Shown in pieces: positions 32,791-44,551 of a stretch of DNA of 64,000 nt. The notes beneath the pieces are model-generated. The model made no database searches. It worked only from the letters and a program-made list of their open reading frames with translations, and had not been told where the DNA came from. The position numbers and the translations under genes were made by a program. Where the stretch lies: assembly GCF_018687955.1 (NCBI RefSeq), contig NZ_CP061309.1, positions 799,561 through 863,560 of the forward strand, written 5' to 3'. Each line of letters starts with the position of its first letter. Positions within the stretch are counted from its first letter, which is position 1. The DNA is from Polynucleobacter ibericus. Its GTDB lineage: Bacteria; Pseudomonadota; Gammaproteobacteria; Burkholderiales; Burkholderiaceae.

Positions 32791-34533
32791 TTACTTTCTT
32801 GGTGTCTTGCCCACCATCTTTGCAGCTCTCAAGAAATCAAAGTCCACACCTTGATCTGCTTGAGTGACGGTATCAAGGAATAGCTTCTTGTAGCCACGCT
32901 CAGCAGTTGGCGAAGTAATGGGGTTGTCTTTCATGCGCTGAGCAAGCTCTTCATCAGAGATTAAAAGACTAATCTCCCGATTCTGAACGCTCAGACGAAT
33001 GCGATCACCATTACGCACTTGTGCCAATGGGCCGCCGATAGCAGACTCCGGTGTGACGTGCAAAACGATCGTGCCAAAGGCTGTACCGCTCATACGGCCA
33101 TCAGAGATGCGGACTATATCTTTAACGCCAGCACGTGCTAATTTCATGGGAATTGGAATATAGCCCGCTTCTGGCATGCCAGGCGCACCTTTAGGTCCAA
33201 TATTCTTGAGTACCAAAATATCATCAGCCGTGACATCTAAGTCAGGGCTATCAATGCGATTGGCAAGGTCAGCAGCATCCACAAACACTACTGCACGTCC
33301 TTCATGCTCCATGAGTTTTTCATTGGCAGCAGATTGTTTGATAATCGCGCCACCAGGAGCTATGTTCCCGTGTAGCACGGCAATGCTGCCACGGGGATAA
33401 ATCGGTTTATCAAATGGACGGACGACATCTTGTTTGAAGCTTGGTGGAGCAGCATCGATTTCCTCTCCAAGTGTTCTGCCGGAGACCGTCATTGCATCTA
33501 ACTTTAATAATGGCTTGAGTTCACGCAGCAGGGTGGTCATACCGCCAGCATCATGGAAATTTTCCATATAGTGATCACCAGATGGCTTTAGATCTACCAA
33601 TACTGGGGTCTCATCGCCCATCTTATCAAGGGCATCCAAATCAATTTCCAGACCCATGCGCCCCGCAATTGCGGCTAAGTGAACAATGCCATTGGTAGAT
33701 CCGCCAATGGCCAGCAAAACACGCATGGCATTTTCAAAAGCATCTGCAGTTAACACTTTGTCGATGGTTAATCCTTCTTTCGCCATGTTGACTGCGCAAG
33801 TACCCGTTTCTTCAGCGATACGAATACGGTCAGCAGTGACTGCTGGTGGTGTTGCACCACCCGGGACGGTCATGCCGAGTGCTTCCGAGATACAAGCCAT
33901 CGTGCTGGCAGTGCCCATGACAGAACAGGTGCCAACACTAGCCACCAACTGATCATTGACTTCATCTTTTTCAACTTCATCAATCTCGCCAGCGCGGAAC
34001 TTGCCCCAGTAACGGCGGCAGTCAGTACAGGCGCCAACACGCTCACTACGATGTGAGCCCGTTAACATCGAACCGGTAATTAGCTGAATGGCTGGTAATC
34101 CCGCTGAAGCAGCACCCATCATTTGTGCGGGAACTGTTTTATCGCAGCCGCCAATCATGACCACCGCATCCATAGGCTGTGCACGGAGCATTTCTTCAGT
34201 GTCCATGGACATCAGGTTACGTAAGTACATGCTCGTAGGCGCAGCAAAACTTTCATGAATGGAGATGGTCGGAAACTCCATGGGCAGTCCACCTGCTAGC
34301 ATCACACCGCGTTTAACCGCTTCTAATAGTTGGGGCATGTTGCCGTGACAAGGGTTGTATGCGCTACCAGTATTGATGATGCCAATGACAGGGCGGTCTA
34401 ATGCGCTATTGGTATAGCCAGCACCCTTAATAAATGCTTTACGTAAAAATAATGAGAAGCCCTTATCTCCATAGCTAGTCAGGCCTTTGCGTAAACCGCT
34501 TTCAGTCGGATCTTTTGGCTTATTGCTCATCAA
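32791..34533 (-). CDS. ilvD: Dihydroxy-acid dehydratase
   Basis: Fe-S enzyme of valine, leucine and isoleucine synthesis (dihydroxy acid to 2-keto acid). 580 aa with cluster cysteines in GGCDKT (~130) and ACTDCRRYWGKFRAGE (~194), and STNGIVHLAAIAGR and GRMSGTAFG later. Start is at MMSNKPK; the second Met is equally possible. It converges with fadD, 5 bp apart. Confidence 0.95.
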   Translation of the reverse strand: MMSNKPKDPTESGLRKGLTSYGDKGFSLFLRKAFIKGAGYTNSALDRPVIGIINTGSAYNPCHGNMPQLLEAVKRGVMLAGGLPMEFPTISIHESFAAPTSMYLRNLMSMDTEEMLRAQPMDAVVMIGGCDKTVPAQMMGAASAGLPAIQLITGSMLTGSHRSERVGACTDCRRYWGKFRAGEIDEVEKDEVNDQLVASVGTCSVMGTASTMACISEALGMTVPGGATPPAVTADRIRIAEETGTCAVNMAKEGLTIDKVLTADAFENAMRVLLAIGGSTNGIVHLAAIAGRMGLEIDLDALDKMGDETPVLVDLKPSGDHYMENFHDAGGMTTLLRELKPLLKLDAMTVSGRTLGEEIDAAPPSFKQDVVRPFDKPIYPRGSIAVLHGNIAPGGAIIKQSAANEKLMEHEGRAVVFVDAADLANRIDSPDLDVTADDILVLKNIGPKGAPGMPEAGYIPIPMKLARAGVKDIVRISDGRMSGTAFGTIVLHVTPESAIGGPLAQVRNGDRIRLSVQNREISLLISDEELAQRMKDNPITSPTAERGYKKLFLDTVTQADQGVDFDFLRAAKMVGKTPRK

Positions 34534-34613
34534 TGTCTCACATCTTATTAATTGGTTTTATAGGGTGCTGCGCAATCTTAAAACCCATTGTAGCGATGGA
34601 ATGGCGTGTTTAC

Positions 34614-35495
34614 CTACAGGCCACCACCCCAACGATACTGCCAGGAAACGCCCAGGGCATCATAGCTTGTATTGCTACTGGAATAGACCCCTTTGCTGCC
34701 GGTTAAACGTATTGAGTTTTGCTTATTGATGGGGTAGGACAAAGTGCTGCCAAAACGCCAATTTTCTTGCGAACCATTAATTGCCGTACCGTTTACATAC
34801 TTCTGTCCACCCATAAAATAAGTGGCATCAGCGGATATGTAAGCCGTGTTGGGAAAGTAATAAATAAAGTGACCTTCAGTTGAATAAATCGGATTTTGTG
34901 AGAGCGTATTCCCACCTAAAAAATTGGTATTACTGGTGTAGATGGTTGCCATTCCGGCAAGTTCCAAACGCCAGGGTCCAATAGCTTGAGATGCTCCGAT
35001 TGCGGGCTGAAAAAGAGAGCGATTAGCGCCGACGTTGAGCATTTGCTCGCTGTTGTACTTACCCCATGGGATGGATGCAGCAAGGCTGGTACCGATAATT
35101 AAATCCTGTTGGTAATGTCTAAATTCTTCCAGAGAAAGTGCTGGCGCGCCATAAAGATTTGTGGAGATCTTGACAACCGGATCAGACAAGCCTTCTGCTG
35201 AGGCATTCATATTTTGGTTATTTGCACTACCAGATCCCGAAAGTTGGGCATAGGGCAATAAGAGGCTAATCCTGCCGGACTGACCAAAGACATCGATGAT
35301 GCGTGTCAGACTTGCCGCTTCGGTAACGAGTGTATAAGATCCGCTCCTAGCTTGAGCGATACCGCCAGAGATAAAGTTAATCCCAATGGGCGCATTGGAG
35401 TAGGCGCGAGCCTCGATTTCCTGGGCTTGAGATTGCTGGCAAAAAAACCCCAACAAGCAAAACCAAAAAATTCTCACGCGATACAAGTAAAGCAA
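34614..35495 (-). CDS. Outer-membrane transporter-like protein (phenol meta-pathway MetA family)
   Basis: 293 aa. Signal peptide (FWFCLLGFFCQQSQA, cleavage around residue 24) followed by a beta-rich sequence with alternating hydrophobics: RAYSNAPIGINFISGGIAQARSG at the mature start, YAQLSGSG, SIPWGKY and a C-terminus ending SWQYRWGGGL. This matches the 'transporter' family linked to hydrocarbon degradation. The start is TTG 35495, directly abutting the upstream gene's stop. The substrate is unknown. Confidence 0.7.
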   Translation of the reverse strand: MLYLYRVRIFWFCLLGFFCQQSQAQEIEARAYSNAPIGINFISGGIAQARSGSYTLVTEAASLTRIIDVFGQSGRISLLLPYAQLSGSGSANNQNMNASAEGLSDPVVKISTNLYGAPALSLEEFRHYQQDLIIGTSLAASIPWGKYNSEQMLNVGANRSLFQPAIGASQAIGPWRLELAGMATIYTSNTNFLGGNTLSQNPIYSTEGHFIYYFPNTAYISADATYFMGGQKYVNGTAINGSQENWRFGSTLSYPINKQNSIRLTGSKGVYSSSNTSYDALGVSWQYRWGGGL

Positions 35496-36023
35496 TTACT
35501 TTTTGGAGCCAAATAAAACTGCAAGAGTTTCAGTATTGCCTACGACCTTATTGAAGCCAATAAAAATTAAGTAAGGCCAAACAATTAGCCAATACACAAT
35601 CGACATGGCAAACACTCTTAATGGATCACCGCTTCCAAAGGCTCCCATGGAGGAGATAAATTCTTTACCATGTATTAAGCCATCTACTCCGGCTTCAATA
35701 TAGTTCAGGGCAATAATGACAATGATGTAAACGAGAGACTCAATCAATAGAGAGCCAACGATACCATTTTGTTTATTGACCTTAATTGGATATGCGGCCT
35801 GAGCGATCAACATAAACTTTGCTGATAAACCCGCTTTGATTAATGCAAAACCAAACATTGATAAGGGGATGGGGCGCTCTTCGAGGGCGGTTGCAGCCAT
35901 AAAGGCAATAGCGCAGAACCAAACACCAAAATAAAGAGACAAGGAAAAAGCTTTTTTCGCCTCTTCCTCAAGCTTTATTTTTAAGCCAGGCTTATTTGGT
36001 TGGTTGGTGGCACTATTAGTCAT
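35496..36023 (-). CDS. Polytopic membrane protein of unknown function
   Basis: 175 aa with about four membrane segments (around residues 30-48, 58-75, 90-110, 138-158) after a charged cytoplasmic N-terminus. No family recognised. Its stop is immediately followed by the start of the outer-membrane protein gene, so the two form an operon and may act together. Confidence 0.65.
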   Translation of the reverse strand: MTNSATNQPNKPGLKIKLEEEAKKAFSLSLYFGVWFCAIAFMAATALEERPIPLSMFGFALIKAGLSAKFMLIAQAAYPIKVNKQNGIVGSLLIESLVYIIVIIALNYIEAGVDGLIHGKEFISSMGAFGSGDPLRVFAMSIVYWLIVWPYLIFIGFNKVVGNTETLAVLFGSKK

Positions 36024-36051
36024 TAAAAACTTTATTCAAAAGGGTGGGGCA

Positions 36052-37365
36052 TCAATCGCCGCAAGTAGAGCAAGAACCAGAGCTTGCTACTTCAACTGGT
36101 GCAGGCTCTTGGGTATAGCGTGCAATAAAAGCATGTTTGCTAGACATCGGAGCATTAATCCAGACAAAATGACCAGAGCCAGGGGCAACAGTAATCGGTT
36201 CGCCAGCCATATTCCACATTTCGGTCAGCACAACATCTGTATTACCGTTGGGCTCAATAATTTCCAATTTATCGCCTACAGAAAAACGATTCTTTACATC
36301 TACCTTGACACGGCCTGATGCTGAATCAATTTCTAATGTCTCGCCAACGTATAGGCTGCGACCAGATAAGGAGTGGCCACGCATATAGAGTTGATATTCT
36401 TTATCGTGATGACGTTCGTAAAAGCCATCGGTGTAGCCACGATTTGCTAAACCTTCTAGTTGACCCAATAAGGCAGTATTAAATGGCTTGCCTTGAACCG
36501 CATCATTGATTGCTGTGCGATACGATTGAACAGTCCGTGAAACGTAGTAGGGCGACTTGGTGCGACCCTCAATCTTGAAAGAATCTACGCCCATCTTGGT
36601 GAGACGCTCAATATGCTCAACTGCTCTCAAGTCTTTGGAGTTCATGATGTAAGTGCCATGCTCATCCTCTTCCATCGGCATAAAGTCATCTGGACGGCGG
36701 GCCTCTTGAAGCAGTACCACGTCACCACTGGTATTTTGTTGCCCAGGCTTTACTTTGTAATCCCAGCGACAGGCGTTCGTGCAGGCACCTTGGTTGGAAT
36801 CGCGGTGCGACATATAGCCAGAAAGCAAGCAGCGACCGGAGTAAGCAATACACAGAGCTCCGTGAACAAATACCTCAAGTTCCATTTCGGGGCAATCTTG
36901 ACGAACTTCTTCAATTTCATCAAAAGAGAGTTCGCGAGAGAGAATCACGCGACTAATGCCAACTGAGCGCCAGAACTTTGCTGAAGCGCCATTGACAGTA
37001 TTGGCTTGTACAGATAAATGGATTGGCATATCTGGCCATGCTTCGCGAGCCATCATGATAAGACCTGGATCAGACATGATTAAAGCATCCGGCTTTAATG
37101 CAATGACTGGATCCATATCTTTAATATAAGTGCGAGTTTTGCCACCATGCGGTAATAAGTTAGAGACTAGATAAAACTTTTTGCCCAACTCATGTGCGGT
37201 ATCGATGCCTTGCTTTAGCACTTCAATCTTGCCAAAGTCGTTATTGCGCACGCGCAACGAGTAACGTGGTTGCCCGGCGTAAATCGCATCTGCTCCGAAA
37301 TCAAAAGCAGTTTCGAGCATTTGTAGGCTGCCGGCGGGGGCAAGAAGTTCGGGAATCTTAGTCAT
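36052..37365 (-). CDS. yegQ: U32 peptidase-family tRNA hydroxylation protein (YegQ/TrhP-like)
   Basis: 437 aa. Opens with PELLAPAGSLQMLETAFDFGADAIYAGQP-type sequence and carries the U32 signature EVFVHGALCIAYSGRCLLSGY (landmarks, ~165-185) with cysteines at GACTNACRW that resemble an iron-sulphur site. The E. coli homologue TrhP acts in hydroxylation of U34 of tRNAs using prephenate. The C-terminus ends in a Cys-containing SCSTCGD tail. Despite the name, peptidase activity is doubtful. Confidence 0.88.
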   Translation of the reverse strand: MTKIPELLAPAGSLQMLETAFDFGADAIYAGQPRYSLRVRNNDFGKIEVLKQGIDTAHELGKKFYLVSNLLPHGGKTRTYIKDMDPVIALKPDALIMSDPGLIMMAREAWPDMPIHLSVQANTVNGASAKFWRSVGISRVILSRELSFDEIEEVRQDCPEMELEVFVHGALCIAYSGRCLLSGYMSHRDSNQGACTNACRWDYKVKPGQQNTSGDVVLLQEARRPDDFMPMEEDEHGTYIMNSKDLRAVEHIERLTKMGVDSFKIEGRTKSPYYVSRTVQSYRTAINDAVQGKPFNTALLGQLEGLANRGYTDGFYERHHDKEYQLYMRGHSLSGRSLYVGETLEIDSASGRVKVDVKNRFSVGDKLEIIEPNGNTDVVLTEMWNMAGEPITVAPGSGHFVWINAPMSSKHAFIARYTQEPAPVEVASSGSCSTCGD

Positions 37366-37497
37366 CTGGCTATTTTAGTGAATACGGCTAATCTTGCTCA
37401 ATTTGTCTCATTGGCATGCCTTAGGGCTTGCTAAAGCTAGGTTTACACCACCCTAATAAGTAAACCGCTAAGCAATGAAGAGTATTCTTGTGGATCT

Positions 37498-38175
37498 GTG
37501 GAGAGCATTGTAAAAAATGAATGGGCAGCCGACCCTTCAACTTTTCACCCTAAATTGAAGACATTCCTTGAAGAATGCAGAAAGAATGTAATGACAAAAT
37601 TGACATCCAAGCCCATCCTGAAAAAAGCCAGCGGCATTTTGGCTCAAGAGTTTGCGATACCTAAAGATATTGCCTGGGCATGGGTTACTTTATTGCTTTC
37701 GCAAGAAGAACAGAAGCGCGATAGCGAAGAAAAACGATATGCCCGTATCGCTGAATACGAAGCATGGATTTTGGAGCTGCGACTACCAACGGACCCGAGA
37801 AATCCTGATAGTAGTTCTGTGAGTCCGCAGGCTGTTAAAAATTCCGCAAGAAATGTTTATGAATGGCCTCATGAATACATTTATGAGGAACCGGCAGCAC
37901 CAAAGCATCCTGACTCTAAAGTCACTTATAGCGATCCGATCACCGAATCAATTTTGAATGCAATCAAAGATGCAGGCGGTTCCGATGATCGGGCGGCACT
38001 GATTGCCATCTTAGAGGCATACGCAAAAGAGGGCAAAGAGCCATTCGCCAATGTCACGTCAGAAGGTATTGAATGGAAAGGCAGTGCGTGGAAGGAGGGC
38101 GATAAATACAATCTGCTGACTATAAAGACTCTGAATAATCGTCTGGCTAATCTACGTAAGAAGGGTCTGATCTAA
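37498..38175 (+). CDS. Hypothetical protein
   Basis: 225 aa from GTG 37498. Charged and soluble; the N-terminal ~75 residues look helical (LKTFLEECRKNVMTKL, IPKDIAWAWVTLLLSQEE), the middle is Pro-rich (~105-145), and the C-terminal part (SILNAIKDAGGSDDRAALIAIL; TLNNRLANLRKKGLI) may be a winged-helix-like module. No family recognised. It ends 28 bp before a bidirectional terminator shared with tRNA-Asn. Confidence 0.6.
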   Translation: MESIVKNEWAADPSTFHPKLKTFLEECRKNVMTKLTSKPILKKASGILAQEFAIPKDIAWAWVTLLLSQEEQKRDSEEKRYARIAEYEAWILELRLPTDPRNPDSSSVSPQAVKNSARNVYEWPHEYIYEEPAAPKHPDSKVTYSDPITESILNAIKDAGGSDDRAALIAILEAYAKEGKEPFANVTSEGIEWKGSAWKEGDKYNLLTIKTLNNRLANLRKKGLI

Positions 38176-38203
38176 GTCGACTCTTTGACTAGAGTTATCA
38201 AAG

Positions 38204-38236
38204 AAAAAGCCCCTAGATTGCTCTAGGGGCTTTACT
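38204..38236. terminator. Bidirectional terminator between hypothetical gene and tRNA-Asn
   Basis: AGCCCCTAGA (38208-38217) pairs with TCTAGGGGCT (38222-38231) over 10 bp with loop TTGC. The minus strand has a TTTTTCTTT run after the stem, so it mainly serves tRNA-Asn; the plus strand has a weaker TTTACTTATTT. Confidence 0.88.
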
Positions 38237-38240
38237 TATT

Positions 38241-38316
38241 TGGCTCCTCGACCTGGGCTCGAACCAGGGACCTACGGATTAACAGTCCGGCGCTCTACCG
38301 ACTGAGCTATCGAGGA
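38241..38316 (-). tRNA. tRNA-Asn (anticodon GUU)
   Basis: 76 nt including CCA (38241-38243). Acceptor TCCTCGA/TCGAGGA, D-stem GCTC...GAGC, anticodon loop CTGTTAA with GTT (complement of 38281-38283), and T-loop GTTCGAGCC. All four stems pair without mismatch. Confidence 0.97.
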
Positions 38317-38337
38317 ATAAGCCGATATTATAGCAAG

Positions 38338-39222
38338 ATGAAATCACTTCTCTCTAGTTCTGTGCAGATCCCCAAAGTACTGACGATTGCTGGGTCCGAT
38401 AGTGGCGGCGGGGCGGGGCTTCAGGCCGACCTTAAGGTCATTACAGCCTTAGGTGGCTACGGGATGTCCGTTATCACCGCCATTACTGCGCAAAACACCT
38501 TGGGAGTTACGCGCATCCAGGACGTCGATTTGGATGTGGTTGAGGCTCAGATTGATGCTGTTTTAATGGATATTGGGGCTGATATCGTCAAAATTGGGAT
38601 GCTTGCCAGCCCAGAAATAGTCCGAACAGTCGCTAAATCTTTGCGCAAGCATGGCGTTAAACGAATCGTCCTTGATCCAGTGTTGCGAGCCACATCTGGC
38701 GCAAGTTTGGGTGGTGATGACACGGCTCAGGCCATGATTACTGAATTGTTTCCATTAGCATCACTTGTGACACCTAACTTGGATGAAGCTTCATTGCTGC
38801 TTGGACGTGAAATTAGCGGTCCGAATGATTTCAAATTGGCTGCAGAAGAATTAATGGAGATGGGGCCACAAGCAGTGCTCATTAAAGGCGGTCATCTCGA
38901 TAGTACACATACGCAAATTACGGATTACTTAATGTGGCGCACGATTGAAGATGGCCTTGAAGTCATTCAGTCTAAAGAGTTCAAACACTATCGTGTGAAC
39001 ACTGCAAATACCCACGGCACTGGATGTTCGTTGGCTTCTGCTATTGCTACATACCTTGCAGGCGGTCATGACTTAGCCCACGCGGTTGCTAAAGCGATTG
39101 CTTATGTGGAAGCGGGCTTAGAAGCAGGGTGCTTCTTAAGTATTGGTGAAGGTCCAGGACCTTTGTGGCATATGCACGATTTTTACCCAACTGCTTTGCT
39201 AGATGAAAAAGAAAAGTATTAA
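38338..39222 (+). CDS. thiD: Hydroxymethylpyrimidine/phosphomethylpyrimidine kinase
   Basis: Phosphorylates HMP and HMP-P to HMP-PP for thiamine synthesis. 294 aa of ribokinase fold: TIAGSDSGGGAGLQADLK near the N-terminus, DPVLRATSGASLG (~117-129), and the C-terminal anion hole NTHGTGCSLASAIA (~223-236). It converges with thiE, 13 bp apart, and lies outside the riboswitch-controlled operon, so its regulation may differ. Confidence 0.94.
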   Translation: MKSLLSSSVQIPKVLTIAGSDSGGGAGLQADLKVITALGGYGMSVITAITAQNTLGVTRIQDVDLDVVEAQIDAVLMDIGADIVKIGMLASPEIVRTVAKSLRKHGVKRIVLDPVLRATSGASLGGDDTAQAMITELFPLASLVTPNLDEASLLLGREISGPNDFKLAAEELMEMGPQAVLIKGGHLDSTHTQITDYLMWRTIEDGLEVIQSKEFKHYRVNTANTHGTGCSLASAIATYLAGGHDLAHAVAKAIAYVEAGLEAGCFLSIGEGPGPLWHMHDFYPTALLDEKEKY

Positions 39223-39235
39223 TTCACCATCTTTT

Positions 39236-40159
39236 TTAGAGCATTAATTCCTGTAAATGCTTGACTGCAGCTTTGGGGTCTTTGGCTTGCGTAATCGCTC
39301 TGACCACCGCAACTGAGCCAACACCACTCTTCGCTACCGCACGAATACTTTCTTGATCTATGCCGCCAATGGCGACCAGTGGGTATTGACTCATTAACTG
39401 GGTATATTTGTACAGACGCCCTAATCCTTGTGGTGCAGTGGGCATCTTCTTCAAATTCGTGGGAAAGACTGCGCCCATCGCAATATAACTTGGGCAAAAG
39501 CGATCCGCAAAGACGAGCTCTGCATAACCATGCGTACTGAGTCCAAGCCTCAAGCCGGCAGATCGAATCTCATCTAAATTGGCATCTACTAAATCCTCTT
39601 GACCTAGATGCACGCCATAAGCGCCCGCATCAATAGCTTCTTGCCAGTAGTCATTAATGAAAAGTAGCGTCTTGCTATCTTTTACTGCAGCAACAGATTC
39701 TTTAATTTGCTTTCTGATCTTCGATTTTTCTTCAGACTTAAAGCGGAGTTGCACTGTTGGCAGCTCTGCATCAACCATGCGCTTAACCCAATCAGCATCA
39801 GGCATTACGCCATACAAACCCAAACGCTTCGGACATTCTTTAAAGGCGTTGGAATTCATATTGCGAGTCCAAGGCAATAAATCAAAATGCTCTGGCCTGC
39901 TGGGCCATTTAAGCGGATTAAAGCCACCATCTTGCAAAGTCATACGTGACCAAGCTTTGCCGAGCACTTTGGCGTCAGACTCAATAAAGCCCATCTCAAT
40001 ACTAGCTAATGCACCAGCTAATTCGTAATGATCAGCAGCAGCCTCGTTATCAATCAGTGGTGGTGGAGTATTGAGAGTAAAGGCCGGAATCGGAATGCAG
40101 AGATCCTCATTGCGATGTGCTGCAACGATTTGGTCGGCAAGGTCACGAATCAAGCTCAT
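39236..40159 (-). CDS. thiE: Thiamine-phosphate synthase with N-terminal extension
   Basis: Joins HMP-PP and thiazole phosphate to thiamine phosphate. The ThiE TIM barrel occupies about residues 112-307 (LYGVMPDADW, VQLRFKSE, FINDYWQEAIDAGAYGVHLGQEDL, MGAVFPTNLKK, VAIGGI). The first ~110 residues are not part of ThiE and contain PPPLIDNEAAADHYELAGAL-like sequence; their role is unknown. Total 307 aa against about 210 for ordinary ThiE. Last gene of the thiC operon. Confidence 0.88.
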   Translation of the reverse strand: MSLIRDLADQIVAAHRNEDLCIPIPAFTLNTPPPLIDNEAAADHYELAGALASIEMGFIESDAKVLGKAWSRMTLQDGGFNPLKWPSRPEHFDLLPWTRNMNSNAFKECPKRLGLYGVMPDADWVKRMVDAELPTVQLRFKSEEKSKIRKQIKESVAAVKDSKTLLFINDYWQEAIDAGAYGVHLGQEDLVDANLDEIRSAGLRLGLSTHGYAELVFADRFCPSYIAMGAVFPTNLKKMPTAPQGLGRLYKYTQLMSQYPLVAIGGIDQESIRAVAKSGVGSVAVVRAITQAKDPKAAVKHLQELML

Positions 40160-40186
40160 ATGATCAGTGTACTCAACTCGAAGTAA

Positions 40187-41005
40187 CTACGACTGATGCC
40201 AAAAAGGAGTGCCCACCAGCGGCGTACTAGCTTGAGCAGACTCTTGAGGCTTCATGGCGCCGGATAAATAGGCTGCACGCCCAGACTCAACTGCCATCGC
40301 AAAGGCTTTAGCCATCACAATAGGATCGTCTGCCAAGGCTACAGCTGTATTAAGCAGTACACCATCAAAACCCCACTCCATTATCGTGCAAGCATGCGAA
40401 GGAAGGCCAAGACCGGCATCGACTAAGAGTGGCACCTTTAGGCGATCACGTAGTAGTTTCATGGCATAAGGATTTAATGGACCTTGACCCGTTCCGATGG
40501 GTGCAGCCCAAGGCATCACTGCTTGGCAACCAACATCAACAAGACGTTGGCACAAAATCAAATCTTCTGTGCAATATGGCAACACCTTAAACCCATCTTT
40601 AATGAGAGTCTCAGCAGTCTGTGCTAAGCGCAAGACATCGGGCTGCAAGGTGTAGTCGTCACCGATCAACTCTAGCTTAATCCAGTCGGTTTCAAATACT
40701 TCACGCGCCATTTGCGCGGTAGTAATGACTTCTTGGGGACTATGACAGCCAGCAGTGTTTGGTAATACAGGAACAGCCATTTTTTTCAGTAAATCCCAAA
40801 AGCCACTATGGGCTTCGGCGGTCGCGCTACCTTGGCGACGCAAGCTCACAGTGATCATGCCTGGATTAGATGCTTGTACTGCATTCTCCAAGACTTGAGG
40901 AGATGGATAGCGTGAAGTGCCCAAGAGCAAGCGGCTGGCAAAGCTCTCGCCATAAAGTACAAGCGTATCGGCTCTATTGAGATTACTTGGTAAGGGTGCG
41001 TTCAT
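40187..41005 (-). CDS. thiG: Thiazole synthase
   Basis: Forms the thiazole ring from deoxyxylulose phosphate, dehydroglycine and ThiS-thiocarboxylate. 272 aa; [17 protein letters not shown] near the start, [14 protein letters not shown] (~110), [12 protein letters not shown], and [30 protein letters not shown], the phosphate-binding C-terminal part. The upstream gene is thiS, 22 bp away. Confidence 0.95.
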   Translation of the reverse strand: MNAPLPSNLNRADTLVLYGESFASRLLLGTSRYPSPQVLENAVQASNPGMITVSLRRQGSATAEAHSGFWDLLKKMAVPVLPNTAGCHSPQEVITTAQMAREVFETDWIKLELIGDDYTLQPDVLRLAQTAETLIKDGFKVLPYCTEDLILCQRLVDVGCQAVMPWAAPIGTGQGPLNPYAMKLLRDRLKVPLLVDAGLGLPSHACTIMEWGFDGVLLNTAVALADDPIVMAKAFAMAVESGRAAYLSGAMKPQESAQASTPLVGTPFWHQS

Positions 41006-41027
41006 TTCAGCTCTAAATTTTTTTACT

Positions 41028-41225
41028 TTAGCCGCCAGTCACTGGGGCGATTACTTCAATTTGGTCATTTTCATTTAAGGCAAATTCAGCATGCTGAGTC
41101 TTAGGAACAAAATTTAGGTTTACGGCAACGGCATAGGGAGGCTTCGCATTAATTAAAGCCAGCGCGTCGCTCACCATGCTCTGACTGGGCAGCTCATAAG
41201 CTACTTGATTAACGATTATGCGCAT
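41028..41225 (-). CDS. thiS: Sulfur-carrier protein ThiS
   Basis: 65 aa ubiquitin-like carrier ending in Gly-Gly (APVTGG), the residue that is thiocarboxylated to donate sulphur to Thi[19 protein letters not shown] is the family tail. It overlaps thiO by 10 bp in the operon. Confidence 0.93.
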   Translation of the reverse strand: MRIIVNQVAYELPSQSMVSDALALINAKPPYAVAVNLNFVPKTQHAEFALNENDQIEVIAPVTGG

Positions 41226-42364
41226 ACCGCCTCAATACAATGGCTGCTGTGAGCAATGCTTAAACCCAATTCCAAAGCCGTCTTGCTGGATCCTTGCTCT
41301 AAAACTTGCAACGCACAATCAAGTACTGCAGGTGCAATCATAAAACCATGACGATAAAGACCATTGATCATGATCAAATCCGTCAGTCCTTTATCTTTAC
41401 TAGTGTGAATTTCTGGAAGATTATTTTTTAAAGTAGGACGACACTGCGTAGCCATTTCCAAAATGCGCGCTTCTGCGAAACCACTATGGACGGTGTATAC
41501 AGCACTCAGTAGCTCCATAGCTGAGCGCACACTCATTTCCGATAGATCGTCTGATTCAATTTCAGTGGCGCCGACAACATAAATATCATTTTCTTTTGGA
41601 GCGATATAGATTGGGTAGCGGGGATGTATTAAGCGTGTAGGGCGGCGCAGCTTAACTTCAGGAGCATGCAAGCGAATTACTTCTCCGCGAACGCCACGTA
41701 AGCTATTTGAAGTCTCGCTAGAGGCCCAAGATTCTTTTGCGCCGGTACCACGACAATCAATGACTGCTCTATAGGAAGTCTCTTTGCGCAATATCGCTGG
41801 ATCAATTTCAGTATGCCAATGGCAATTCACTTTCAGTAGCTTTAGCTCCACGGCAAGAGCGTCTAGTAACTGGCGATTATCTAATTGACCCTCATTAGGT
41901 AAATATAAGCCTTGAGTAAAGCGATCGGCGACGCCAGGCTCAAGCTCACGCAACGCTTCATTATTCAACTTCTGTGGAGCGCTTAAGTCAGGGTTGGATA
42001 AACAATTCTTTGCAAGATGTGCGGCAAAACGTTCGGCCTCACTCGCATCTTGTCGATGCCACAAAATCAATGTGCCATCTTGCTGAAAGTAGACTGACTC
42101 AGCTAAACCCTGAGTCAATTCTTTCCAACGCGGCAGGCTATATAAACCCATGCGGACTACAGAATCTTCAGTAATCGCCGATTCTGCTAAGGGCGCCAAC
42201 ATTGCCGCAGCTATGCGCGCAGCAGCATGAGCAGCTTCAGGCCCGCCTTTATCAAAAAGATCAACCTGCGCTCCGTCCTTAGCAAGAGCCAGCGCAAGTA
42301 GACGGCCCATGAGGCCGCCACCAACAATGGCGTACTTGCCATTAGAGAAACTCGCGCTAGTCAT
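41216..42364 (-). CDS. thiO: Glycine oxidase ThiO
   Basis: FAD enzyme making iminoglycine for ThiG. From ATG 42364 the protein is 382 aa; the longer frame from 42457 would overlap thiC by 68 bp. The Rossmann motif YAIVGGGLMGRLLALALA is at residues ~10-27, AAARIAAAMLAP follows, and the C-terminal NGLYRHGFMIAPAV is the FAD-contacting region. It supports an aerobic ThiO route rather than ThiH. Confidence 0.92.
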   Translation of the reverse strand: MTSASFSNGKYAIVGGGLMGRLLALALAKDGAQVDLFDKGGPEAAHAAARIAAAMLAPLAESAITEDSVVRMGLYSLPRWKELTQGLAESVYFQQDGTLILWHRQDASEAERFAAHLAKNCLSNPDLSAPQKLNNEALRELEPGVADRFTQGLYLPNEGQLDNRQLLDALAVELKLLKVNCHWHTEIDPAILRKETSYRAVIDCRGTGAKESWASSETSNSLRGVRGEVIRLHAPEVKLRRPTRLIHPRYPIYIAPKENDIYVVGATEIESDDLSEMSVRSAMELLSAVYTVHSGFAEARILEMATQCRPTLKNNLPEIHTSKDKGLTDLIMINGLYRHGFMIAPAVLDCALQVLEQGSSKTALELGLSIAHSSHCIEAVCA

Positions 42365-42389
42365 CAATGATCCACTTACTAGTGATTCT

Positions 42390-44339
<1,950 letters not shown>

Positions 44340-44379
44340 CTAGCTGTTTTAGATGGACGAAACCGGGTGTCGGTCTGAT

Positions 44380-44472
44380 GTAACTCCCCACGCCAGCATT
44401 ACCTGGATCGGGTTCTAGGGTCTTTCTCAGCGCCTTCATGCAATAACCGCAATAAAGGGCACCCCTGTTTCA
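44380..44472 (-). ncRNA. TPP (THI-box) riboswitch
   Basis: On the minus strand the leader reads AGGGGTGCCC..., then GCTGAGAAAGACCC, GAACCCGATCCAGGTAATGC and TGGCGTGGGGAGTT, the conserved THI-element blocks in correct order. It lies 44 bp before thiC and should switch the thi operon off when thiamine pyrophosphate is plentiful. Boundaries are approximate. Confidence 0.93.
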
Positions 44473-44551
44473 TCCTTAAGAGTGATTTAACCACGAAATG
44501 GGAGAAACGCCGCATGACAGGAGTCAAGCTGGGTTAAATAGATCCAATAGG

